DNA from: Roseomonas xinghualingensis
GTDB taxonomy: Bacteria; Pseudomonadota; Alphaproteobacteria; Acetobacterales; Acetobacteraceae
Assembly: GCF_025791835.1 (NCBI RefSeq)
Contig: NZ_JAOXLP010000017.1
Coordinates: forward strand, 34,563-98,562
Direction: 5' to 3'
Length of the DNA: 64,000 nt
Shown in pieces: positions 40,013 through 47,247 of the stretch. A program made the position numbers and the translations under genes. The notes beneath the pieces were generated by a model. That model saw only the letters and a program-made list of their open reading frames with translations. It was not told where the DNA came from and did not search any database. Position 1 is the stretch's first letter; each line of letters starts with the position of its first letter.

Positions 40013-42553
40013 TCAGCCCTTGTCCTCGTTGCCAAGCCCGTCCGGCTCCAGCAACAGGACCGGCTCCCCATTGCCCAACACGCCGACACCACCCACTCCC
40101 GGCAACCGCGCGATAGCGGGATGCAGCGGGCGGAGCAGGATATCGGCTCGGCGCTGAACCCGGTCCACGCCCAGCGCCAGCACTCCGGCGGCGGTACCCA
40201 CCACCACCACAGCGCCGTGAGGGGAGGCCGGGAGGCCCAGCATAGGGGCAAGGGGCAGCACCGGGCGGCCATCGCCCTCCCCTTCCACCACCGTTTCTAC
40301 CCGCGCAGCCGGAATGGCGTAGGGATGTCCGCCCACCTCCACCAGCAGTACGGTCTGGGTGGAGGCGGTCAGCGGCAGGCGCAGGGTGAAGCTTGTGCCG
40401 CGGCCAGGGGTACTGGCCACCTCCAGCGTGCCACCAGCGCGCCGCGCGGCATCCTGCACTACATCCAGCCCCACGCCGCGACCGGAGGTGGCGGTGACGG
40501 TACTGGCTGTGGAAAAGCCAGGACGGAAGAGCAGCGCTTCGATCTGCGCGGGCGAAAAATCCGCCTCCTCCTCTGATGTCACCAGCCCTCGTTCCAGGGC
40601 ACGGGCCAGGACGCGGTCGTGATGGATGCCGCGCCCGTCATCGGAGACACGCACCCGGATCTGCCCGGCGCGTCGGGCGGCGGAGATCCTCAGCAGGGCA
40701 CGGGCGGGCTTGCCGGCCGCACGGCGCTCCGCCGGGGTTTCGATGCCGTGATCCACCGCGTTGCGGACCAGATGCAGCAGCGGATCGGCCAGAAGCTCCA
40801 CCAGGGAGCGGTCGATCGACACCTCCTGGCCCTCCGTCACCACCTCCACCTCCTTCCCGGCGGGCTCAGCGACAGCGCGGGCCACGCGGGGCAGACGGGC
40901 GAAGAGGGTGCCGATGGGGACGACACGCAACTCCATCACCGCCTCGTCCAGCCGGCGGAGGGAGAAAGACAGGCGGCTCTCCGCCTCTTCCAAAGCATCC
41001 TCGAAGCCACGCAGATGGTCCGCAAGCTCGGTCAGTTCCCGCCCGACGGCGCCGTCCAGCTTGCCGGCAATGACGGAAAGCCGCGCGATGGCCGCGCGTG
41101 GCGCGCTTTCCCGCAGCGCCTCCGACAGCGCGAGGGAGGCGGCGCGGACCTCGGCTTCCAGCGAGATCAACCCGTCGATCGTTTCCTGCCGCACGCGCAT
41201 GGTGGCGCCAGCGGCCGTGGCCGGTGCATGGGATGCCTCCTCCTCGGCGGCGGAGAGGGAGAGGAGAACACGGCGCGAAGGATCGGCCGCGGTCGCGATG
41301 CGGGAGAGGGCATCCAGATTCGCCGTGCTGGCCAGCAGCAGTTCCAACAAGGGCGGGCTGGCGCCAGGCAGGGTCCGGCTGCCCAGGATCTCCGCCTCCC
41401 GCCGCAAGGCGCCGGCGATGGCCGCCTCCAACGCCTCTCCCTGTCCCATCGCGAGGCGGGCGACATAGAGGCCCGCGCCGGCATCCAGGGCAGTCTCCCC
41501 ACGCTGGCGCGCGGTTTCGCTCAGCAAGGGAAGGAAGCCGGCCGGAATACGGGAATCCGCTTGGGCCGCAGAGGTTGGGACCGAGCTGCCACCGTCGCCG
41601 GCATGGCGAATCGCTTCCGCCAGCACCGGACCACGGGCGCCCAGCAGCGCGGCGGCATCGGGGTCAGCGGCACGGTCGGCCAGATCTTCGAGTGCCAGGA
41701 GAGCGCGCTCCAGCGCATCCTGGCCCAGGGCGCAGGCGGCGGCGGCACCGTTCCGCGCGGCGGCGGCCAGGGCGGCATGGCCGCCTTCCGGATTGGCCAA
41801 GGCGGCTGCTCCGGCGGCAAGAGCCGTGACATCGACCATGCCCCGCGCCGCCTGGGGAATGGCATCCGCCCCCGCCGCTTCTCCCGCCCGGGCGGCAAGC
41901 AGGCCAAGGCGGCGGCGAAGATGGCCCAGGGCGGGCAAGGCGCCGGATCCTCCGGCCGCGGCATGCAGGGCATCCAGCGAGGCGGCGAGGCCCGGCAGGC
42001 GCATCATTCTCGCGGCGGCGGCGAGATCAGTGGCTTCCGCGAGGGTCACATCGTCGCGCCCAGCCGAAAGGGCGGCCAGGGCCGGGGCTGCGGCGGCGCA
42101 GCGAGAGGCGAAGGCGCCGAGGAGCGGATCGGCGCCTTGGGCCACCGGCACCACCTGCGGCACCGGCGCAGGCGGCGGCGCCTCGGCTTCCGCCAGCCCG
42201 GCGATACGGCGGAGCAGCGCCGGATCGGCCGGCGCATCCCGATGCGTTTCCAGCACCTGGGCGCGCAGCCGGCGCAGCGCATCCACCGCAGCCGTCAGCC
42301 CATCCGCCACCCGGTCCGCGACGGCCAGCTTCCCGGCACGGGCGAGGCCCAGCAGGTCCTCGCAGCCATGCGCCAGGTCCCGCATCCCAGCAGCCCCAAG
42401 CACGGAGGCCATGCCCTTCAGGCTGTGGAAGGCCCGGAAGAGAGTGTTCACTCCCTCCCCTTGCACCGGTGCGGAGAGCAGGCGCTCGATCGTGTCGAGA
42501 TGCTCCTCGCTCTCGGCGGCGAAGCCCTCCCAAAGGGCGGCATCCTCGATCAT
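40013..42553 (-). CDS. cheA: Chemotaxis histidine kinase CheA
   Basis: 846-aa. The N-terminal HPt domain has phosphoacceptor His43 in FRAFHSLKGMASV. Residues about 140-470 are Ala-rich helical sequence and may hold degenerate HPt-like repeats without a His. Dimerisation and HATPase domains follow (N box HLVRNAVDHGIETP, G1 DDGRGIH, G2 GRGVGLDVV), then a CheW-like C-terminal domain (VLLVEVGGHPYAIPAARVE). No P2-type CheY-binding domain is obvious. ATG 42553 overlaps the upstream receiver gene (ATGA). This is the last gene of the operon. Confidence 0.93.
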   Translation of the reverse strand: MIEDAALWEGFAAESEEHLDTIERLLSAPVQGEGVNTLFRAFHSLKGMASVLGAAGMRDLAHGCEDLLGLARAGKLAVADRVADGLTAAVDALRRLRAQVLETHRDAPADPALLRRIAGLAEAEAPPPAPVPQVVPVAQGADPLLGAFASRCAAAAPALAALSAGRDDVTLAEATDLAAAARMMRLPGLAASLDALHAAAGGSGALPALGHLRRRLGLLAARAGEAAGADAIPQAARGMVDVTALAAGAAALANPEGGHAALAAAARNGAAAACALGQDALERALLALEDLADRAADPDAAALLGARGPVLAEAIRHAGDGGSSVPTSAAQADSRIPAGFLPLLSETARQRGETALDAGAGLYVARLAMGQGEALEAAIAGALRREAEILGSRTLPGASPPLLELLLASTANLDALSRIATAADPSRRVLLSLSAAEEEASHAPATAAGATMRVRQETIDGLISLEAEVRAASLALSEALRESAPRAAIARLSVIAGKLDGAVGRELTELADHLRGFEDALEEAESRLSFSLRRLDEAVMELRVVPIGTLFARLPRVARAVAEPAGKEVEVVTEGQEVSIDRSLVELLADPLLHLVRNAVDHGIETPAERRAAGKPARALLRISAARRAGQIRVRVSDDGRGIHHDRVLARALERGLVTSEEEADFSPAQIEALLFRPGFSTASTVTATSGRGVGLDVVQDAARRAGGTLEVASTPGRGTSFTLRLPLTASTQTVLLVEVGGHPYAIPAARVETVVEGEGDGRPVLPLAPMLGLPASPHGAVVVVGTAAGVLALGVDRVQRRADILLRPLHPAIARLPGVGGVGVLGNGEPVLLLEPDGLGNEDKG

Positions 42554-43263
42554 GCACCCTCCACGGGCAGGCCGGCAGCGCGGCGGGCGGCGCGGCGGAT
42601 GGCCTCGCCCTGGCGCTCTCCCAGATCGGGGCTGAAGGCACCGGAAGGCTTGCCCACCACGGCGCTGGCGCCCAGGCGGCGCGCCTCCATCGCCACCTCG
42701 CCCCCCGGCACGGCGGCGGAGGAAACGACAACCACCGCGCCGGTGCCGCGCAAGGCCCATTCCCGCAGCACGCCCAGCCCATCCAGCACGGGCATCTCGA
42801 TATCGAGGAGGATCAGCCCGGGCTCTTCCTCGGCGATGCGCGCCAGGGCCTCGCGGCCATCGGCGGCCTCGGCCACCACGGCGAAGGCTGGATCGGCGGC
42901 AAGGCTCTCCCTCACCAGGCGGCGCATCATGGCGCTGTCATCCACCACCAGGGTGCGGATAGGGGCATGGCCCGGCGGAGGGGCATCGAAAGGCAGGTCA
43001 TGCCCAGCGGCGACCACGGCGCGGGCATGGGCGGCGAGAGCCGCGGCCACAGAACGGGCATCGAAGGGCTCGGGCAATGGATCGAAGCCCTGCAGGGCCG
43101 ACTGCAAGGATTCGATCCCGGCGCCGCTGGCCAGCCCGCGCAGCACATCCAGGGCGCGGCGCTCCTCTCGCTCCTCCGCGGCATCCGCGAGCCGCTCCGC
43201 CGCCGCTTCCCATTCAGGAAGAAGCAGCGCCAGCAATTCGGGATCGAGGGGCACGGCGCTCAT
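42550..43263 (-). CDS. CheB-like receiver protein lacking the methylesterase domain
   Basis: 237-aa. Residues 1-95 form an unrecognised Ala/Glu-rich helical domain. Residues about 100-225 are a receiver domain with VVDDS, phosphoacceptor Asp154 in LLDIEMPVLDG and a Lys in SAVVGKPSGAFSPDL. That last motif is characteristic of the CheB receiver, yet no methylesterase follows. It may serve as a phosphate sink, a CheY substitute or an adaptor. It overlaps cheB upstream and cheA downstream by four bases each. Confidence 0.82.
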   Translation of the reverse strand: MSAVPLDPELLALLLPEWEAAAERLADAAEEREERRALDVLRGLASGAGIESLQSALQGFDPLPEPFDARSVAAALAAHARAVVAAGHDLPFDAPPPGHAPIRTLVVDDSAMMRRLVRESLAADPAFAVVAEAADGREALARIAEEEPGLILLDIEMPVLDGLGVLREWALRGTGAVVVVSSAAVPGGEVAMEARRLGASAVVGKPSGAFSPDLGERQGEAIRRAARRAAGLPVEGA

Positions 43264-44330
43264 GCGGCACCCCAGCCGAGGGGTGCCGGGCGGGGAATCG
43301 CCAACAGGCGCAGCCGGGCACCAAGCCCGGCGGGATCGGCCGTCTCGGAAACCAGTCCCGCCTGGATCACGGCGCCAGGCATGCCGGCCACCACGCAGCT
43401 TTCCGGCGATTGCGCCAGCACCGCCATGCCCCTCTCCCGCAGTGCGGCGGCCCCAGCCGCCCCATCCCGCCCCATGCCGCTGAGGACGATTCCAAGGGCA
43501 CGTTGCGCCACCAGGGCGGCCGAACGGAAGAGCATGTCGGCCGAGGGATGCACCAGCCCTTCACCCCGGCCGAGACGCAGCACCAGCCCGCCCGCCGCAC
43601 CGCCGCGGGCGAGATGGCCGTCCGTGTGGCCGGGGATCACGGTCACGCTGCCCGGGCGCGGTGCCATGCCATGCTCGGCCAGCACCACCTCCGCACCGGT
43701 GCGACGGGCAAGGTGACGCACGAAATCGGGTCCGAGATCGGCCGGCATGTGCTGCGCCACCACGCAGGGCACCGGCAGCGGCCCCGAAGCCTGGAACAAC
43801 TCCGCCAGTGCATCCGGCCCACCGGTGGAGGCGGCGATGACCACCACGTCGCAGCCCTTCCCGCTCACCGGTAGCGGCGCGGGGGATGGGAGCGGGGGCG
43901 AAGGGGCGGGCCTGACCCATGGCTGGGCGGCACGCTGCCCGGCCCAGTGGCGCAGCCGGCCGCGCAATTCCCGGTCAATCTGCGCCAGGTCCAGCCCGCC
44001 CAGGGAGGAGCCCTTCCACAGCACATCCACCGCCCCGGCCGCCAGCGCCGCCAGGGCGCCCTGCGAGCCGTCGCGCGTGTGATGGCTGACCATCAGCACC
44101 GCGGGCGGGTCCGGCAGGGCGACCAGGCCCCGGGTGGCCTCCAGCCCATCCAGCCCGGGCATCTCGAGATCCATGGTGACGATGTCGGGGTGCAGGCGCG
44201 CAGCCTGCTCGATGGCCATCTTGCCGTCGCTCGCCTCGCCCACCACGCGCAGGTCGCCATCGGCCTCGATGATCCGGCGCAGCGCCATGCGCATGAAGGC
44301 GGAATCATCCACCACCATGGCGCGGATCAC
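43260..44330 (-). CDS. cheB: Chemotaxis protein-glutamate methylesterase CheB
   Basis: 356-aa. The receiver domain (1-120) has phosphoacceptor Asp54 in TMDLEMPGLDG. A Pro-rich linker leads to the methylesterase domain, with the Ser nucleophile in IAASTGGPDAL, His in AQHMP and Asp in GMGRDGAAG. It demethylates or deamidates chemoreceptors for adaptation. The start is GTG at 44330 overlapping the CheW stop (GTGA). Confidence 0.94.
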   Translation of the reverse strand: MIRAMVVDDSAFMRMALRRIIEADGDLRVVGEASDGKMAIEQAARLHPDIVTMDLEMPGLDGLEATRGLVALPDPPAVLMVSHHTRDGSQGALAALAAGAVDVLWKGSSLGGLDLAQIDRELRGRLRHWAGQRAAQPWVRPAPSPPLPSPAPLPVSGKGCDVVVIAASTGGPDALAELFQASGPLPVPCVVAQHMPADLGPDFVRHLARRTGAEVVLAEHGMAPRPGSVTVIPGHTDGHLARGGAAGGLVLRLGRGEGLVHPSADMLFRSAALVAQRALGIVLSGMGRDGAAGAAALRERGMAVLAQSPESCVVAGMPGAVIQAGLVSETADPAGLGARLRLLAIPRPAPLGWGAA

Positions 44331-45460
44331 GGCCCATAGCCCCCGAGCGGCGCCGCCATCATGGCGGCGCGGCAGACCGGCAGGGCGTCTCCATCCAGGT
44401 GGGCGATGGCGGACACCAGCCCGGCTCCTTCGACCGGAGCAAGATCGGCCTCGGGCACGCTGCGCAGGCCAGTGACGGAGGAAACAGCCAGCGCCACGGG
44501 GCGGCTGCCCTGCAGGCGCAGCATCGGCGTAGGGAGGGAACCGGCGAGCACCGGGGCACGCCCCAGACGCAGCCCCGCATCCAGCACGGGCAGGACATCG
44601 CCCCGGTGTGCGGCGATCCCGGCCAACGCTTCCTGGGCGCCCCGCTGGTTGCGTGGGAGCTGGGGCGGAAGCACGGCGGCCACCTCCTCCAGCGGCAGGG
44701 CAAAGCGGGCGCCGGAAGCGCGGGCGATGAGGAGCCAGCGCATCGGAACCGATTCCGCCACAGGTAATGACCGGGCAAGAGGCGCTGCGGCCAGCAACCC
44801 AGGCGCGGCCAGGAGGTCCGGCAAGGGCGGGGCTTCCGCCACCGGGGTAGCCCCCAGGCAGGGAAGGCCCAACTGCCGGCCCTCTGACAGGACCAGGGCG
44901 AGCAAGCGTGCCTCCCCTCCCCCTCCCCTGCCCAGATGGCCCGGATCCAGGACCAGCACGGGCCCGGCCTCGGTCCAGGCCATGCCCCGCGTGCCTGGGG
45001 GTGGGTTGGGCACGGGATGCAGCGCCGGCATGGGCACCAGCCGCCCCAGCGCCGCGAAAGGGATGTCCAGCGCGCCACCGGGAAGATTCAGGCGGAAGCC
45101 GCCCCGCACCATGGCGGGAAGCCCGGCCTCCGGCTCGGCCTGCGCCGGGCGGGTGAGGCGCAGCCGGGGTTGCGGGAAGGGTGGCGGCGGCACCGGCGCA
45201 GCATCTGCCGGCGGCGAATCGGTTAGTTCATCGCCGCCCAGCAGCAATGCCCCTTCCGGTCCGGGCACCAGCGCCCAGGCACGGGCTGGCAGCGCGGCGC
45301 CAGGCAGCACCCAGGCCGGCAACGCGCCGCCGCCAAGCAGGCCGACGCAGAGCCGCCCCGCCCCGCCAGGCAATGGGCGCAGCACGGGCATAGCGGTGGC
45401 GGAGGCGCCTTCCGGCAAGCGATGGGCGATGCCCCCCGCGATGATGCCCGCCACGCTCAT
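44327..45460 (-). CDS. Multi-domain CheW-like scaffold protein
   Basis: 377-aa, about twice the size of a normal CheW. The C-terminal CheW domain (about 240-370, RWLLIARASGARFALPLEEV through HRGDVLPVLDAGLRLG) is clear. A second CheW-like unit lies at about 115-225 (GGALDIPFAALGRLVPMP, AGPVLVLDPGHLG), and residues 1-90 may be a third degenerate one. Such tandem CheW proteins bridge several receptors or kinases in the array. ATG 45460 overlaps the cheR stop (ATGA). A longer upstream frame lies inside cheR and is discounted. Confidence 0.8.
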   Translation of the reverse strand: MSVAGIIAGGIAHRLPEGASATAMPVLRPLPGGAGRLCVGLLGGGALPAWVLPGAALPARAWALVPGPEGALLLGGDELTDSPPADAAPVPPPPFPQPRLRLTRPAQAEPEAGLPAMVRGGFRLNLPGGALDIPFAALGRLVPMPALHPVPNPPPGTRGMAWTEAGPVLVLDPGHLGRGGGGEARLLALVLSEGRQLGLPCLGATPVAEAPPLPDLLAAPGLLAAAPLARSLPVAESVPMRWLLIARASGARFALPLEEVAAVLPPQLPRNQRGAQEALAGIAAHRGDVLPVLDAGLRLGRAPVLAGSLPTPMLRLQGSRPVALAVSSVTGLRSVPEADLAPVEGAGLVSAIAHLDGDALPVCRAAMMAAPLGGYGP

Positions 45461-46239
45461 GACCGCCGCCAGATGCCATGGGCGCCCGGCTCGGGCCGTA
45501 ACGGAAGGCCGGCGGGCGGGGAGTCTGTGGGGCCGAGGAGCAGGGCGCCACCGGGCAGGAGCCGGGCGACAAGACCGCGCAGCACCGCGTCCCGCGCCGC
45601 GGGCAGCAGATAGATCAGGACGTTGCGGCAAAGGATGGCACCGAAGCGTCCGATCTCCTCCGGCGGAGCCAGCAGGTTGGCGCGGAGAAATCTGGGGCGA
45701 GACAGGTCTTCGAACCTGGGCACGACCCAGCCGCCATCCCGGATGAACCAGGGCCGGAAGGCATCCGGCACTTCGCGCAACGCATCCGGCGGGCCGGCGG
45801 GGTAGCGCCCGGCCTCGGCGGTGGCGAGGGCGGGGCGGCACAGATCCAGGCCCAGCACCTCGGCCCTGGTTCTGGACTTGGCGGCGAGGATGGCAAGGCT
45901 CCAGGCCTCTTCCCCGGAGGCGCAGCCGGCCGAGAGAAGGCGCAGCGGGCGGCCGGGCAGTTCAGGGAGAAGGGCCGAGAGGGCAAGAAGCTGCGGTGCG
46001 GCGCGGAACAGCCGGGTTTCCTGCACCGTCACCGCATCCAGCAGCGCGGCCCAGCCCGGCGAGGCGAGACCAGGCGGCGATTCGATCGCTGCCAGGAGCA
46101 GGGCGGCGCGTTCGAGGCGCCGCCGCAGCACTTCAGAAGGAGCAAGCCCGGCCAGCTCCCCCAGCCCGGCTTCCACCGCGCCGAAGATGGGAGCGCCGGG
46201 AGACGCCTCCTGGTTCCGGGAGCGGCACGTGGTGGGCAC
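45457..46239 (-). CDS. cheR: Chemotaxis protein methyltransferase CheR
   Basis: 260-aa SAM-dependent methyltransferase for receptor glutamates. TVQETRLFR matches the CheR N-terminal motif (usual form TxNETxFFR), LSAGCASGEEAWSLAI is the SAM-binding loop, and ILCRNVLIYL is the catalytic region. The start is GTG at 46239. The beta-subdomain that normally binds the receptor pentapeptide is reduced, in keeping with the receptor at 35 kb lacking that tail. Confidence 0.9.
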   Translation of the reverse strand: MPTTCRSRNQEASPGAPIFGAVEAGLGELAGLAPSEVLRRRLERAALLLAAIESPPGLASPGWAALLDAVTVQETRLFRAAPQLLALSALLPELPGRPLRLLSAGCASGEEAWSLAILAAKSRTRAEVLGLDLCRPALATAEAGRYPAGPPDALREVPDAFRPWFIRDGGWVVPRFEDLSRPRFLRANLLAPPEEIGRFGAILCRNVLIYLLPAARDAVLRGLVARLLPGGALLLGPTDSPPAGLPLRPEPGAHGIWRRS

Positions 46240-46263
46240 GGGCCGGCCCTCCCTTCGGGGCGG

Positions 46264-46590
46264 TCAGGCGGCGGCCAGCGCCTCGGCCCGTGTGGCGTAG
46301 GATGGGATGATCTTGTCGAAGCCGGAGATCTCAAAGACCTCGCGCACCGCCGGCTGCAGGCTGCAGACAGAGAAACCGGTATTGCGGGTACGAGCCTGCT
46401 TCGCCGCCTTCAGCAGCACGCGCAGCCCGGCCGAGGAGACGTAGCGCACCCCCGTCATGTCCACGATCACCGCGCCCTGGTCGAGCAGAGAGATAATCTT
46501 CTCCTCGGTGGTGGGAGCGGTGGCGGTATCCAGGCGGCCCTCAAGGGCGGCGACGGTGGTCGCGCCTTCCCGGTGCTCGGCGATCTGCAT
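46264..46590 (-). CDS. STAS-domain anti-sigma factor antagonist
   Basis: 108-aa single-domain protein of the SpoIIAA/RsbV family. The phosphorylatable Ser lies in YVSSAGLRVLL (Ser52/53), following VIVDMTGVR. In the dephosphorylated state such proteins bind RsbW-type kinases and release their partner. It lies between an RsbW-like kinase gene upstream and cheR downstream on the same strand, 24 bp from cheR, so it appears to be part of the chemosensory operon. The likely phosphatase is encoded at 36939-38114. Confidence 0.9.
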   Translation of the reverse strand: MQIAEHREGATTVAALEGRLDTATAPTTEEKIISLLDQGAVIVDMTGVRYVSSAGLRVLLKAAKQARTRNTGFSVCSLQPAVREVFEISGFDKIIPSYATRAEALAAA

Positions 46591-46642
46591 GATGTCTCCA
46601 GTCCTCCGGCCCTACGGGCCCATGTGATGTTTGCCGCCGGAG

Positions 46643-47053
46643 TCAGCGCGCGTCCAGAAGGGCGGACAGGCGGTTCAGCCCGTCCTGCCGCTCGTAATGG
46701 GCCGAGCGCGTCAGGCTGCGAACGAAATGGACGCCGAGCCCACCAATATCGCGCTCCTCCACCCCGGCACCGAGGTCAGGCGTGGCTGCGGAGAGCGGGT
46801 CGAATTCGGGGCCGTCATCCTCGATCAGCAGATGCAGGCCGTCATCCTCATGCCGCACCTCGACGCGCAGCATGCTCGCGCCCCTAGCGTGCATGGCGAC
46901 ATTGGCGGCCAGCTCCTCCGTCACCAGCGCAAGGTGCTGGGCGGCGCGGGGCGCGATCCCGGTCGCCTCGGCGAAGGCCTCCAGGCGATCGAGCAGCACT
47001 GGCAGCCCATCCACCTCGGGCGGCATCTCATGGCGCAGCACCGTAGTGTCCAC
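46643..47053 (-). CDS. RsbW-like serine kinase / anti-sigma regulatory factor (HATPase_c_2)
   Basis: 136-aa GHKL ATPase. The N box is LVTEELAANVAMHA, G1 is IEDDGPEFDP, and the G2 region is GGLGVHFVRSLT. Proteins of this family phosphorylate STAS antagonists and sequester a sigma factor or other effector. It is the first gene of the reverse operon leading into cheRWB-cheA. No sigma factor gene lies next to it, so its partner is not evident. Confidence 0.9.
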   Translation of the reverse strand: MDTTVLRHEMPPEVDGLPVLLDRLEAFAEATGIAPRAAQHLALVTEELAANVAMHARGASMLRVEVRHEDDGLHLLIEDDGPEFDPLSAATPDLGAGVEERDIGGLGVHFVRSLTRSAHYERQDGLNRLSALLDAR

Positions 47054-47122
47054 CGGAGCCTCCCCTCTCTACGAGACAAGGATAGGGCGTGCGGATGGGC
47101 TTTGGAACATGGGCGCCGTCGT

Positions 47123-47136
47123 GTTCCGGCCGGAAC
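47123..47136. promoter_or_regulatory. Perfect 14-bp palindrome in divergent promoter region
   Basis: GTTCCGGCCGGAAC is a perfect palindrome in the 194-bp gap between the RsbW-like gene (reverse) and the NCS2 permease gene (forward). The position suits a shared operator, but GC-rich palindromes of this size occur by chance, so this is tentative. The rest of the gap shows nothing recognisable. Confidence 0.35.
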
Positions 47137-47247
47137 CCCGGTGCATGGAGCGCGGCAGGCGCTTCCAGCGCCATGCGGTAGAACGATAGCCTGCCTGGAG
47201 TCGGGCTGACCCGGCGTTTCCAGGGGCGGCGAGGGCATGGGGGCGGA

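Noticed and set aside
40619..43483. A 954-codon forward open frame opposite cheA and the receiver gene
   Set aside because: Shadow of GC-rich codons; low-complexity product, no start context, and the reverse genes carry clear domain motifs.
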